A stretch of 64,000 bases of DNA from Bubalus kerabau (GCF_029407905.1 NC_073646.1:14774001-14838000); one strand, 5' to 3'; counted from the first letter of the stretch, positions 22,641-34,259 are shown. Made by a program: numbers and translations. Notes: generated by a model from the sequence alone, not told the origin.

Positions 22641-23180
22641 CCATCTACTTTTAGAAGGTCCTTATGTTGATATTTCAAATGCGTAGTGACTTTCTTCGTA
22701 CAAATGTCCAGAGCCTCACCTGATATAAAAATAGATTAATGTCTTATTATTCACAAATCTCAGGTAATGAATAATCATGTTTTCTTCCCCAGAAGCTTGC
22801 AAAAGATTATAAACTATTCTTTCAATGGTAGACTTTTAAATCAAAGGTGTAAATATTGAATTATGCCCAGACCAGCTTTTCCTTGGTTAGTTCTATAGCA
22901 TATTTTCACAGCTCATATTCTAGACCCAAGTCAATTGGGGTCTTAAAGCTGTGCAAGTGAAAGCTCCTTGGACGAGTTGCTTAAGCTCATGATGTTTTGG
23001 TTTACTGATCTGTAAAATCCAGGTTATAGTTAACCTTCCAGTGTGCTTTAGCATACATTTGTATGCTTTTTTTTTTTTTCATCAGAGAACCACGTCAACA
23101 AGAACTTCTCCTTGGACTCCCATGCCTTCCAGTTACTCTCATGGTCTCAGTTTTCATGACACAAGCACCACCAACTCATT
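22641..23180. other. Sequence without recognised features
   Basis: Intergenic, AT-rich; no exon or repeat recognised. Confidence 0.4.
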
Positions 23181-23444
23181 TCTTTTTTTTGTTTGTTTGT
23201 TTGTTTATTTTTGGCTGCACGGGATCTTACGTTGCTGCATGAGGGCTTTAACTGCGGTGCATGGGCTTCTCATTGCGGTGGCTTCTCTTGTTCTGGCTTG
23301 TGGGCCATAGAGCATGGACTCGATAGTTGTGGCCCACGGGCTTATTTGCTCTGCAGCCTGAGGGATCTTCCTGCACCAGGGATGGAACCCATGTCATCTG
23401 CATTGGCAGGTGGATTCTTAAACACTGGACTAACAGGGAAGTCC
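23181..23444 (-). mobile_element. CHR-2-type SINE
   Basis: Antisense with (GTTT)n and poly-T at its tail side and CACTGGACTAACAGGGAAGTCC at its head. The frames at 23041-23465 come from it. Confidence 0.87.
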
Positions 23445-23874
23445 AACCAACTCATTTCAATCTAGTTTCAGCTCCCTTCACCCAAGCAAATCTCATCCAC
23501 CCATAGAATCTTCTCAATCCATTTTACCTCATGTCTCAGCTACATCGGATCCAGATAATCACCCTCCTTTTGCAACTGAGACTTTTCTTGCTTCCTAAAG
23601 TATCAAACTCTTGGTTGTCCTCTCCTCTCTGCCCTTTCTCAGTCCTTCTTCCTCTACCTAACATATAATCATTGGATTTCCTCAGCATTCATCCCTAAAG
23701 TCCTTTTCTTACTCTATACATTCTCATCCTCCATTATTCACTTAATATCTCAACAGCTTGTTTTTCAAACTGAGAGTCACCTCATTAATGGGTTGTGAAA
23801 TCAGTTCACTGGGTCATATCTAGCAAAAAATCAAATGGAATAAAAAACATCAGAACACGTGGTATATGGAATAA
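23445..23874. other. Sequence without recognised features
   Basis: Pyrimidine-rich intergenic sequence; nothing recognised. Confidence 0.4.
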
Positions 23875-24002
23875 GAATAGTTAGGAGAAACTCCAAATAT
23901 CCATCAACAGAAATAAATTGTGGTCTGGCCATACAATGGAGTGGAATATTATACAATAGTAAAAGGGAATAAAGCACTGGTGTATGGAATAGCACATAGT
24001 AG

Positions 24003-24300
24003 GAATCAGCAAACTTTTCTGTCAAGTGCCAGACAAAGTATTTTAGGCTTTGTGGACCATTTGTCTCTGTTGCAGCTACTCAACTCTGTGTAGCATGAAT
24101 GTAGCCATAGATAATACATAAAGAAATGAGTCATGACAGTGTCCCAATAAAACTTTATTTATAGGCACTGAATTTTGAATTTAATTATTCTGATTTGTTA
24201 AAGTTGTTTGAAAATATAAAGCCATTCTTAGCTCTTGGGTCTTTAAATAAACAGGCAGTAGGCAAGATTTGGCCCTTAGGGTATAGTTTGCTGATCACTG
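24003..24300. mobile_element. MER1-like hAT-Charlie element
   Basis: Contains ATCAGCAAACTTTTCTGTC, TATTTTAGGCTTTGTGGACC, CAATAAAACTTTATTTATAG and GGCAAGATTTGGCCC, with near-inverted ends (ATCAGCAAAC / GTTTGCTGAT). Family name from memory of the consensus. Confidence 0.7.
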
Positions 24301-24514
24301 TCATAAATGAATCTCAAAAACATGAAGCTGAGTGAAAGAAGCTAAACACAAATTAATACAGATTTATATATATTAATATATTATTATTTATAATATAATA
24401 AATATATTATATTTATGAATATATCCTTTGTGATTTCATTTATATGAAATTCTAGACAATGCAAACTCATCTATAATGACAGAAAGTCTGGGGCCAAGGG
24501 TCAAAGTGTTTCCC

Positions 24515-24715
24515 CAGCGTCTCAGGGGTAAAAGAATCTGCCTGCCAGTGCAGGAGACTCAGGTTTGATCCCTGGGTCAGGAATATCCTCTGGAGAAGGA
24601 AATGGCAACCCACTCCAGTATTCTTGCCTGGGAAATCCCATGGACAGAGGAACCTGGGGGGTTTAAGTCCATGGGGTCACAAGAGTCAGACACGACTAAG
24701 CGACTAAATAACAAC
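24515..24715 (+). mobile_element. Bov-tA SINE
   Basis: Sense copy. The flanking direct repeats GGGGCCAAGGGTCAAAG and GGGGTCAAAGGG suggest the target duplication GGTCAAAG. Confidence 0.9.
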
Positions 24716-24792
24716 ACGGGGTCAAAGGGAATTGAATGCATGGGGTACTAGGGGACTTTTGAGGGTGGTAGAAATGTTCTGTATTTTTAAAA

Positions 24793-24991
24793 TGTCTATT
24801 TATTTGGCTGTGCCAGGTCTTAGTTGCAGCACTCCAAATATTTTCACTTGCAGCATGCTGAATATTTTTACTTGCAGCTTGCAGGATCGTTAGTGTGGCA
24901 TTCAGGATCTAGTTCTCTGACCAGAGATCAAACCCTGGGCCTCTGCATTGGTAGTGAGGCGTCTTAGCCTATGGGCCACCAGGGAAGTCCT
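24793..24991 (-). mobile_element. CHR-2-type SINE
   Basis: Antisense: TTTATTTGGCTGTGCCAGGT to GGGCCACCAGGGAAGTCC. Confidence 0.85.
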
Positions 24992-25017
24992 CAGTGTGCC
25001 TTTAAAAAGGCTTTACT

Positions 25018-25122
25018 GAGGGATTTTCCTGTTGGTCTAGTGGTTAGGACTCCACACTTTCACTGCTGAGGGCCAGGGTTCAATCCTTCATCTGGAAACT
25101 AAGATCCTGCAAGCTGAATGGT
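25018..25122 (+). mobile_element. CHR/Bov-tA3-type SINE
   Basis: Sense: GGGATTTTCCTGTTGGTCTA, GGTTCAATCCTTCATCTGG, AACTAAGATCCTGCAAGC. Confidence 0.83.
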
Positions 25123-25186
25123 GTTGGGTGGGGTGGGGTGGGGTGGATGGGGTGGGTGAGGGGGGTGAGGGGAGTAGGGGCGGGGA
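25123..25186. repeat. G-rich (GGGGT)n-like tract
   Basis: A run of GGGGTGGGGT-type units at the 3' end of the SINE, with more than four G-runs of three or longer, so G-quadruplex formation on the plus strand is plausible. The open frames on both strands here are low complexity. Confidence 0.85.
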
Positions 25187-25811
25187 CTTCCCTGAACCCT
25201 TTGGGGAACTCAGGTTTTGAGGGAGGACATGAGCCACCTGGTCTCCAAGCTTGGCCCTGCAGTAGACTTTTCTCTGATCTAAACTCTGAAGTTGATGTTT
25301 GTTTGGCCTCACCATGCAGCAGGTACTCAAACTTGCCATCAGGAACAATCAAGTTCTCTGTTAACAACTCTGTTCTCTGTTCAACAGAGAAACTGGATCC
25401 TCTGCTTATAAGCCTTCCTTGCTGCTAGAATAAAGCGTATGTCCTTCACATGGCCCATAGGTGTGGTATTACCCTTTTCAACCTCTTTGGTCTCAGCTGT
25501 CATTCTTTGGGCAATACTTACAAGTCGTCAGTACTTATAGGCACCTATGTGTTTCCTTCAATGTACTTAGCATAACTGTAATTAATTAGTTATTTAATGA
25601 CTGTCTCCCCTCATAGACTACGAATGCAATTTCTGTAAAGATGGAGTCTGTCTTAATCTTATTTTGTCCCTAAGGATTAGCAGATAAGCTCTAAAAAAAA
25701 GTTGTGGAATGAATGGATGAATGAATGAATGATGAATCTATATGGCATGATGTGCAGATTTTATTTCTAGACATTTCCATTATTTTCAATCTGGTTTTAA
25801 TGGGTTTATTT
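25187..25811. other. Unclassified, possible LTR remnant
   Basis: The stretch 25355-25440 (AACAACTCTGTTCTCTG ... CTGCTAGAATAAAGC) resembles the end of an LTR with a poly(A) signal, but I cannot assign a family. A (GAAT)n-like run lies at 25707-25730. Confidence 0.3.
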
Positions 25812-25905
25812 ATTGCTCAGTTGCTAAGTTGTGTGCAACTCTTTGCACCCCATGGATTGCAGAATGCCAGGCTTCCCTGTCCTTCACTGTCCCCTGGAGC
25901 TTAAA
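25812..25905 (-). mobile_element. BovB 3' end scrap
   Basis: Antisense ~95 bp (TGCTCAGTTGCTAAGTTGTG ... CTGTCCTTCACTGTCCC), the terminal part only. Confidence 0.75.
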
Positions 25906-25994
25906 GACACTTCATCTTCCAAGTGGCGATTTTTACCTCCCAAGTCTGGGCAGGCCAATGTCTAGGATGGAGTGGGTGTTCAATGAGTAGTTAC

Positions 25995-26080
25995 TGAATG
26001 CCTTGATTCAACAAATATTTTCTGAGAGTCCACTATATGCCAGGCAGTATTCCAGGAACTGGGAATACAATGACTGAAAG
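25995..26080. mobile_element. L2/MIR-like fossil
   Basis: ATTCAACAAATATTTTCTGA ... CTATATGCCAGGCAGTATTC ... GGGAATACAATGACTGAAAG follows the deeply conserved L2 end pattern. Confidence 0.6.
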
Positions 26081-26084
26081 AGAT

Positions 26085-26350
26085 TTTTAAAATATATTTC
26101 TTTATTTTTGGTTGCACTCAGTCTTCGTTGCTGTGAGTGGGCTTTCTCTAGTTGCAGCAAGTGGGACCTCTCTTGTGGAGCACAGGCTGCAGGCACAGGG
26201 GCTTCAGTAGTTGTGGCTTTCAGGCTTTGTAGTTGTGGAGCACGGGTGTAGTTGTTCTGGGGCATGTGGAATCTTCCTGGACCAGGGATCAAACCCGTGT
26301 CCCCTGCATTGTGGGTAGATTCTTATCCACTGTACCACCAGGAAGTCCTT
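26085..26350 (-). mobile_element. CHR-2-type SINE
   Basis: Antisense: TATTTCTTTATTTTTGGTTG to TGTACCACCAGGAAGTCC. Confidence 0.87.
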
Positions 26351-26809
26351 AAAAGAGATTAAGCCTCTGCATTTGTGGATCTTAACATTCTTTAGGAATG
26401 GGATAATAACAAATGGCTCTATAATATATTTATTTTAGGTATCATAAAAGTAAATTATGAATGAATTCATGCCTCAGGCTTTAAATTTGAAATCTTTGTT
26501 CTAAAACATTGGAAATACCTATTCAGTGATAACTAGCTGGAAATAAAAGAAAATTAAGCAAAAACCAACTTACTACTACCAACAGTTTACTAATTGTTAA
26601 GACCCTAAGGAAGATGTTTCCAAGCGTTTCTGTTACTTAAAGGACTTTTCTTTGATGTTTGAGCATCTCTGGAAATTCACATTTGACCATCAGCTAATTA
26701 TCACCGGAGAAGCATTCGGCATGAAGTCTTAGAAAATTTGAAGCAGATATTTTAACATTGATGCAGCCATAAGAAAAAAAATTTACTAACATTGTATGTA
26801 ATCTTGTTT

Positions 26810-26992
26810 TAAATATTTATTTATTTATTTTGATTATGCTGGGTCTTGGTTATAGCACTTGGGATCTTCAATCGCAGCATACGAACTGTTTAATTGGAGC
26901 ATGTGGGGTCTAGTTCCCTGATCAGGGATCCAGCCTGGGTCCCCTGCATTGGGAGCATGCAATTTTAGCCACTGGACCACCAGGGAAATCCC
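26810..26992 (-). mobile_element. CHR-2-type SINE
   Basis: Antisense with a (TTTA)n tail: TTATTTTGATTATGCTGGGT to CACCAGGGAAATCCC. Confidence 0.85.
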
Positions 26993-27552
26993 TTTACTAA
27001 GATTTTAAACTATGTTAAAAGAACATTTAAGATGTTCTTTTCTTTTTGTTTAAGATGTTCCAAGTAGGATTTTAGAGTATATTGAAATTTTAGGTGACAT
27101 TGTAAAAAGGTGAAATAGTATAAAATGGTAATTTTACCTTTCATGTGTCTCAGATTTATATTTTATGAAAGAATTCAGTCTTCTCTAACATTTGTTATTG
27201 CTGTTCACTCGCTAAGTCATGTCTGACTCTTTCATTGTATGCCCCAAAAGAATAATGAACAATGACATTAACAGACAATATAAAAAAAGAAAAATGTGTG
27301 TAGATGATGATACACATGAAAAAGTGTCAACATTACTAGTGATTAAAGAGTGCAAAAATCAAGTGAGATTTTTGCCTGTCAAATTAAGTGGGGTTTTTTT
27401 TTGTTTTTTGTTTTGCTAATAATGTTAATCTGCTGCTACTTAGAGTAGAAGAAATACTCTCATGCATTGCTGGTTGAATTTCAAATTTTTATGACACCTT
27501 TTATAGATTTCAGTTACATTCAACTGAGTGCAGTTTGCAATTCACTAATAAC
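26993..27552. other. Sequence without recognised features
   Basis: AT-rich; a 40-bp antisense Bov-tA scrap at about 27195-27235 (TTGCTGTTCACTCGCTAAGT). The 66-codon frame at 27219 is random. Confidence 0.4.
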
Positions 27553-27557
27553 AGAAA

Positions 27558-27836
27558 ACAGAGAAGGCAATGGCAACCCACTCCAGTACTCTTGCCTGGA
27601 AAATTCCATGGACAGAGGAGCCTGGTGGGCTGCAGTCCATGGGGTCGCGAAGAGTTGGACACAACTGAGCGACTTCACTTTCACTTTTCACTTTCATGCA
27701 TTGGAGAAGAAAATGGCAACCCACTCCAGTGTTCTTGCCTGGAGAATCCCAGGGACAGCGGAGCCTGGTGGGCTGCCGTCTATGGGGCCGCACAGAGTCG
27801 GACACGACTGAAGCGACTTAGTAGTAGTAGTAGTAA
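27558..27836 (+). mobile_element. Bov-A2 dimeric SINE
   Basis: Sense dimer with a (TAG)n tail. The flanking AACAGAAAA is repeated on each side (27551 and 27837), consistent with a target duplication. Low divergence. Confidence 0.93.
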
Positions 27837-27839
27837 CAA

Positions 27840-28500
27840 CAGAAAAACCTAAAATATACATATCTTTTGTCCCCCAAATTCTGCTCCCAGAATTTTAAAC
27901 TAAAAAATCATTAAGTTAAAGGCTTAGCTATAAGAATGTCATATCAGCATTGTTTATAATGATGAAATATTTTAAACAATCTATATATTCGATAATATAA
28001 TGAAAGATTGGTCATTATGGTAAACTTGGTCGAAACACACCTTTCCAAACAATGATGTAGATAACCTACTTATTGACATGGAGAGATGATATGTTGACTC
28101 AAAAAGATATCTAAGAAAATATCATGTATATTATAAACCTATTTTTTTAAGGAAAAGTATATGAATACATGGGCTTCCCTGGTGGCTCAGTGGAAAAAAA
28201 CCCACTTGCCAATGCAGGAGACGTAAGAGATGTGGGTTCGATCCCTGGGTTGTGCAGATCCCCTGGAGAAGGAGATGGCAGCCCACTCCAGGATTCTTGC
28301 CTGGTAAATCCCATGGACAGAGGAGCCTGGTGGGCTACAGTCCATGGGGTTTAAAAAGACTTGGACACGACTTAGCAACTAAACAACAGCCGCAACATAT
28401 GAATACATAGAAAAGGCTATTAAAATCAATTAAAATTGGAAACTGCTTAGCTGTAGAATGTTAATTTTCTTAATTTGATTTTTTTCCCACACATGTTGTA
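27840..28500 (+). mobile_element. L1 fragment (L1M type), interrupted by a Bov-tA
   Basis: CCCAAATTCTGCTCCCAGAA, CAGCATTGTTTATAATGATG and TTGGTCATTATGGTAAAC correspond to the end of ORF2 / start of 3' UTR of old L1. Diverged, split at 28168-28393. Confidence 0.65.
28168..28393 (+). mobile_element. Bov-tA SINE
   Basis: Sense, GGGCTTCCCTGGTGGCTCAG to GACTTAGCAACTAAACAACA. ATGAATACAT flanks both sides as target duplication. Confidence 0.93.
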
Positions 28501-28527
28501 GAGTCACTTAAAAGGAGAACATTAAAT

Positions 28528-28752
28528 AGTACTTGTGGTGGTGGTGGTGGTTTAGTCGCTAAGTTGTGTCCGACTCCTTCGATTTCATGGACTGTAGCCC
28601 GCCAGGCTCCTCTGTCCATGGAATTCTTCAGGCAAGACTACAGGATTGGGTTGCCATTTCCTTCTCCAGAGGATCTTCCCGACCCAGAAATCGAACCCTG
28701 GTCTCCTGCATTGAAGGCAGATTCTTTACCGACTGAGCTATGAGGGAAGCCC
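28528..28752 (-). mobile_element. Bov-tA SINE
   Basis: Antisense, from a (GGT)n tract to CTGAGCTATGAGGGAAGCCC. Confidence 0.92.
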
Positions 28753-28982
28753 AAATATTTGTGCTATTTGTTAATTTATAATCTCCTTACTCCAAATCCA
28801 TTCTTTTTGCCTGGTTTGCAAAGATGAATCTGGGCCCTTTATAAATATGTGTCCTTTGACAGCTTGGCACGATGTTATGTTACATTTTGTCAGTAGAGGG
28901 CGCCGGAGAGACATTACAGGAAGAAAGAGTTTTGCTTCTAGGTTCTTACTGGTGGCCTCTCTAGTGCTGGGAGCAGCTTTTC

Positions 28983-28983
<1 letters not shown>

Positions 28984-29028
<45 letters not shown>
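28984..29028. repeat. (TGC)15 trinucleotide tract
   Basis: Uninterrupted (TGC)15 at the antisense tail of the adjoining Bov-A2; the tail is normally a short (AGC)n. It creates a 15-alanine run in an otherwise meaningless plus frame. Confidence 0.95.
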
Positions 29029-29287
29029 GTCACTTCAGTCGTGTCTGACTCTGTGCGACCCCGTACACGGCAGCCCACCAGGCTCCCCCGTGCCTGGGAT
29101 TCTCCAGGCAAGAACACTGGAGTGGGTTGCCATTTCCTTCTCCAATGTATGAAAGTGAAAAGTGAAAGTGAAGTCGCTCAGTCGTGTCCGACTCTTGGCG
29201 ACCCCATGGACTTCAGCCTTCCAGGCTCCTTTGTCCATGGGATTTTCCAGGCAAGAGTACTGGAGTGGGGTGCCATCGCCTTCTCCA
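29029..29287 (-). mobile_element. Bov-A2 dimeric SINE
   Basis: Antisense dimer. CAGCTTT follows at 29288 and precedes the TGC tract (about 28974), a probable target duplication. The frames 29035-29238, 29041-29382 and 29162-29353 are repeat-derived. Confidence 0.92.
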
Positions 29288-29697
29288 CAGCTTTCCTTAG
29301 ATGTAAGGAAAAACTCACTCCTATGTCTCCTACTCTCAATACTTTACTGTTGATACAACACGACTCCACTTCTAACAGATGAGAGGGTTTTCCACTTACC
29401 TAGCAGTTCTGTGACGTCAGCTGGGTGTGATGTCCAATAATTTAATTCTGACACTACCTGGGCAAGTATCAGATCCCGTAGGTTAAGGCCTCAGTCCCAC
29501 AAGACTTCTTCCCACTTCAGACACCAACCACGAATGTAGGTTGTTTCCCTATGTTCCTGACCAACCGGATATAAATCGGAGTTTCTCACAACCTCCTCCT
29601 TGGATCTGATTTATTTGCTAGAGTGACTTATAGAACTCAGAGAAACATTTTACTTACTAGGTTACCAGTTTATTATAAAAGGATATAATTCAGAAAT

Positions 29698-30226
29698 CAG
29701 TTCAGTTCAGTCGCTCAGTTGCTCAGTCGCATCCGACTGTTTGTGACCCCATGGACTGTAACATGCCAGGGTTCCCCTTCCATCACCAATTCCTGGAGCC
29801 TACTCAAATTCATGTCCACCGAGTTGGTGATGTCATTCAACCATCTTATCCTCTGTCGTCCCCTTCTCCACCTGCCTTCAGTCTTGCCCAGCATCAGGGT
29901 CTTTTCCAAAGAGTCAGTTCTTTGCAGCAGGTGGACAAAGGATTGGAGCTTCAGCTTCAGCATCAGTCCTTCCAATGAATATTCAGGACCGATTTCCTTT
30001 AGGATGGACTGGTTGGATCTCCTTACTGTCCAAGGGACTCTCAAGAGTCTTCTCCAAAACCACAGTTCAAAAGCATCAATTCTTCAGTGCTCACCTTTCT
30101 TTATGGTCCAACTCTCACATCCATACATGACTACTGGAAAAACCATATCTTTGAGTAGACAGACCTTGGTCGGCAAAGTAATGTCTCTGCTTTTTAATAT
30201 GCCATGTAGGTTTGTCATAGCTCAGG
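29698..30226 (-). mobile_element. BovB 3' end fragment
   Basis: Antisense 530 bp, TTCAGTTCAGTCGCTCAGTT to GCCATGTAGGTTTGTCATAG. CTCAGGAATA after it and TTCAGAAATCA before it are the LTR sequences it split. Confidence 0.92.
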
Positions 30227-30581
30227 AATAGCCGGATGGAAAAGGTTCATAGGGCAGGGTATGTGAGATGGGGCTTGAAGCTTCCATGCCCTGGGAAGGG
30301 ACGCACTCTTCCCCAGATCGCCACATGTCCACCACCCAAAAGCTCTCTGAATCCCATCCTCTCGGGGTTCTATGGAAGCATCATTACAAAGGCACGATTG
30401 ATTAAATCACTGGTGATTGCTTCAATCTCCAGCCCTCAGCCCTGGAGGTGAGGCGGGACTAAAAGTCCCAACCCTCTAATGTTGCAATTGGTTTCCCCTG
30501 GCAACAAGTCCGGCCTTAAAGGCAGTCCAAAAGTTGCCTCATTAACATAAACTCAGTTGTAGTTGAAAGGGGCTTGTTGCA

Positions 30582-30705
30582 AGGAAATGGCAACCCACTC
30601 CAGTATCCTTGCCTGGAAAATCTCAGACAGAGGCGCCTGGACAGAGGAGCCTGGTGGGCTGCAGTCCATGGGGTCACAAAGAGTCTGAGCGACTAACACA
30701 CTTGT
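30582..30705 (+). mobile_element. Bov-tA SINE, 5'-truncated
   Basis: Sense 3' half (GGAAATGGCAACCCACTCCA ... GAGCGACTAACACA) with the target duplication CTTGTTGCAA on both sides (30572-30581 and about 30701-30710). Confidence 0.9.
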
Positions 30706-30911
30706 TGCAAATAACTAGACACTCTTCCTTTCAGTTTGAGGACTCGGAAGCTATTTCAGGCACAAAGTACAAAACTGTAGACCAAATATTATAACAAAGT
30801 GATGCTCCCATTGCTCTTATCACTCAGAAAATCCAAGCATTTTAGGAACTCTGTGCCAGAAATTGGACACAAATCAAATAAATATTTCTTATTATAAATC
30901 ACAAAATCGTT

Positions 30912-31040
30912 GGGACTTCCCTGGAGGTCTGTGATTAAGACTCCGCTCATCCAGTGAAGGGGGTGGGGTTCAATCTCTGTTTGGGGAACTAAGATCCCAT
31001 ATGCTGCACAGGCAAATTACATAAATCATTTTTTTTAATG
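30912..31040 (+). mobile_element. CHR/Bov-tA3-type SINE
   Basis: Sense, GGGACTTCCCTGGAGGTCTG to CATATGCTGCACAGGC. Confidence 0.82.
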
Positions 31041-31079
31041 CTTAAGAAAATCACTGTATCACACCCTGGTACTCACTCT

Positions 31080-31290
31080 GGTGGTTTTCCTGGTGGTTCA
31101 GCAGTAAAGAATCTGCCTGCAATGTAGGAGATGTGGATTCCATCCCTGGATCAGGAAGATCCTCTGGAGAAGGAAATGGCAACCCACTCCAATATTTTCG
31201 CCTGGAAAATCCCATGGACAGAGGAGCCTGGCAGTCTACAGTCCATGGGGTTGCAAAGATTCAGACACGACTGAGCAGCTAAACAACAAA
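31080..31290 (+). mobile_element. Bov-tA SINE
   Basis: Sense, GGTTTTCCTGGTGGTTCAGC to GACTGAGCAGCTAAACAACA. Confidence 0.92.
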
Positions 31291-32861
31291 CTTCCAATGA
31301 GGTCCCACAACAGTTTACCCTAGAAGGCAGATCTCCAGCAAATTCCACTGGCTGGCAGGTCCTTAGAGCAACTGATTTCTCTGCCATTGGATTTCAGCCC
31401 TAAAGGGTAGGAAGGGTTCTTCTTGGCTGTTTTATCTCAGTCCTAGGAGTAGTGGCTGGTCCTTATATCTGCTATTTCTGTATTCTTTAGGGTTCTCTTG
31501 TATTCAATCCCTCATCATTTGAATTTACCATTAACAATTCTTTATACAGTTGATAGTCATATTTGGTGATTCTGTATTTGCAAATTCACCTACTTGCTAA
31601 AATTTGTTTGAAAACCCCACAACCAATACTCTTGATGCTTTTGCTATCATTTGAAGACATGCACGTGCTCAGAGAAGCAAAAAATTTGAATCTTCTAACT
31701 TGCACATTCCCAGCTACAGTCAAACAAGGCGATGCTTGACCTTTTTGTTCTCTCCTACTGCAGGTATCCTTTTCACAATGATTCCTACATTTTTATGCTT
31801 TTTGTTAGGAATTTCACTGTTTTAAATGGCTGAGCTTAATTCTACAGTGCTGTCTAGTGTTCCTAAATGCAAAAAGGCCATGATGTGCCTTCTGTAGAGA
31901 ATACCTAGTTTTGTTCAGGCAGGAGTTATAAAGCTGTTGGGTTGAGAGTTCAGTGTTAACACATCCACAATGCATATTCAATAAAGTGTCCTTTGTGTTT
32001 CAACAGAAACACAAAGCAAGACTTTGTATTGATCAATTGGTGAAATGTGACCAGAGGCTGAAAGGAACCTAACCCTGTAATTCCTCTAGGAGAAAGGGTT
32101 AGCATTTGCTAGTTTAGTGCTTATAGCAACTTTATAGAATGTAACTAATTCGAGTAATAAAAATCGACTATATCAAACTTTCCCTGTTCTAATTACAATG
32201 TGATTTCTCTCTCCTGATTGGATCGTTCAGAACACTAACATCATCTTTAAACCATTATTCCACTAATTAATTATTTCTTCCACATATTAGTAGAGTCATA
32301 CCTTTCTTTTGAAAGTAATTGAAGTTTCAGAGGTTCAAAAAAGCATAATTGGAGGAGACAACTCTCTGAAATGAATTCCACCTTTTATGTGGAAATTCTT
32401 AATTGCATATTTGAATATGCACTATCATTAAAGCTGCCTCTAGTGTTGGGTTTTTCATAATTTCAGATTTAAAAACATCTCTTCTTGACATATTTTAGGA
32501 GAACTAAAAAGGTATTTCTTTCCCCAAAGCTTAACAATAAAAAATTAGTGATATAAATTTAATTGGCTGCCCTATTATTCCACACCAACGTGGGCAGAAT
32601 AGCCACTGAAAACAAAGCTGGTGAAACTGTGCCAGAGAAACCCTCTATTTCAAATATTTCTTTCAAATGGCACAAAGTACCAAGTCTCAGGTGAACTCTC
32701 TGATGTCCATCATTCCTATTAAGAAATCCATGGCCCCATTTTCATATTCTCTTGAGGTTAGGATGGAAAGTGGAAGGTGTTCCAAACTTCTCAACAAGAG
32801 CAAGGGATGGATACAACTCTCACCTTAGCACTTTATTTTACTTCCACCCAGACCAAGCCAC
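31291..32861. other. 1.6-kb repeat-poor intergenic block
   Basis: No SINE, LINE or LTR recognised and no convincing exon. Being the longest SINE-free intergenic stretch here, it is where conserved regulatory sequence could sit; that is inference only. Confidence 0.4.
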
Positions 32862-33075
32862 CAGCTTCCCTGGTGGCTCAGTGGTAAAGAATCCCCCTGC
32901 CAATGCAGGAGACATGGGTTCGATTCCTGGGTCAGGAAGATTCCCTGGAGAAGGAAATGGCAACCCACTCTAGTATTCTTGTGAGGAGAATTCTATGGAC
33001 AGAGGAGCCTGGCAGGCTACCGTCCATGGGAACACAAAAGAGTTAGACATGACTGAGCAACTGAACAACACCAAC
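32862..33075 (+). mobile_element. Bov-tA SINE
   Basis: Sense, AGCTTCCCTGGTGGCTCAGT to TGAACAACACCAAC. Confidence 0.92.
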
Positions 33076-33084
33076 AACGTTCAT

Positions 33085-33505
33085 TTCAGTTCAGTTCAGG
33101 CACTCAGTCGTGTCCGACTCTTTGCAACCCCACGGGCTGCAGCACGCCAGGCCTCCCTGTCCATCACCAACTCCTGGAGTTTACTCAAACTCATGTCCAT
33201 TGAGTCGGTGATGCCATCCAACCATCTCATCCTCTGTCCTTCTCCTCCCGCCTTCAGTCTTTCCCAGCATCAGGGTCTTTTCTAATGAGTCATTTCTTTG
33301 CATCAGGTGGCCAAAGTATTGGAGCTTCAGCTTCAGCATCCATCCTTCCAAAGAATATTCAGGACTGATCTCCTTTAGGATGGACTGGCTGGATCTCTTT
33401 GCAGTCCAAGGAACTCTCAAGAGTCTTCTCCGACACCACAGTTCAAAAGCATCAATTCTTAGGCACTCAGTTTTCTTTATAGTCCAACTCTCATATCCAT
33501 CCGTA
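33085..33505 (-). mobile_element. BovB 3' end fragment
   Basis: Antisense ~420 bp, TTCAGTTCAGTTCAGGCACT to CTCATATCCATCCGTAC. CAACAACGTT occurs on both sides (about 33072 and 33506), the target duplication. Confidence 0.92.
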
Positions 33506-33624
33506 CAACAACGTTAAGAGGGTCTGAAAACAAGCATATGGAACTAAGCACTTTCAGATAACTGGTGCCAATGTCAAGGAAGTAAGAGCTGCCTAGGTCA
33601 TAGAGACAGAATTCTTTTTATGCA

Positions 33625-33933
33625 TATATGAATTTATTTATTTTTGGTTGTTTTGGGTCTCCGTTGCTGGATATGGGGTTTCTCTAGTTGCAGCAAGCAG
33701 GGGCAACTCTCCTTTGCGGTACATGGGCTTCTCATTGCAGTGGCTTCTCTAGTTGTGGGGCATAGACTTTAGAATGCATGAGTTTCAGTAGTTGGAGTGC
33801 ATGGGCTCAGTAGTTGTGGAGCACTGGGCTTAGTTGCCCTGAGGCATATGGGATTTTCCCAGACCAGGTATCGAACCCACATCCCCTGCATTGGTAGGCG
33901 GATTCTTAACCACCGGACCACCAGGGAAGTCCG
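33625..33933 (-). mobile_element. CHR-2-type SINE
   Basis: Antisense long form, ATTTATTTTTGGTTGTTTTG to ACCACCAGGGAAGTCC. GAGACAGA flanks both sides. Confidence 0.9.
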
Positions 33934-34259
33934 AGACAGATTTCTTAGGTGTGGTTTTTCCACATTAGAGCTGACATGCAATGATTTCATGGTGGGATTG
34001 CTTCATATCATTTCTGCTAAGAGGAGAAATTAAGGCTCTGGTTGGAACTAGGCTTGTATCTTCTTCTTTCTAACCTCCTCTCTGGAACTTTTTCAGCTAG
34101 AGTACCCATTCTTTCTCTCCTATGGACATTCATGTAGTGAAACAGAGCAGGACTCTATGATCCTTGCCCCCCACCCTGTCTTCTGCCTGCCTTTTGCCTG
34201 TGGAAAACTTGAATCAAAGAACAAGTTTAATCAGAGAAGTGAGAAATGCTGAAACAAAA

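Larger units (their letters stand above)
23875..24790 (+). mobile_element. L1 3' region, interrupted twice
   Basis: Diverged sense L1 with AATATCCATCAACAG and ACAATGGAGTGGAATATTAT (23893-24000), AAAACATGAAGCTGAGTGAA (24315 on) and a GGGGACTTTTGAGGG end. Interrupted by the MER1-like element (24003-24300) and a Bov-tA (24515-24715). Confidence 0.65.
29410..30910. mobile_element. Ancient LTR-like element, split by BovB and a SINE
   Basis: Flanking pieces 29410-29697, 30227-30581 and 30706-30910 read as one old ERV-type LTR (CAGATCCCGTAGGTTAAGG, CAACCTCCTCCTTGGATCTG, CATTACAAAGGCACGATTGA, TTCTTATTATAAATCACAAA). The family name and exact ends are uncertain. Confidence 0.5.

Noticed and set aside
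27559..27836. Regularly spaced repeats suggesting an array
   Set aside because: The spacing is the dimer structure of Bov-A2; no CRISPR-like unique spacers anywhere in this eukaryotic window.
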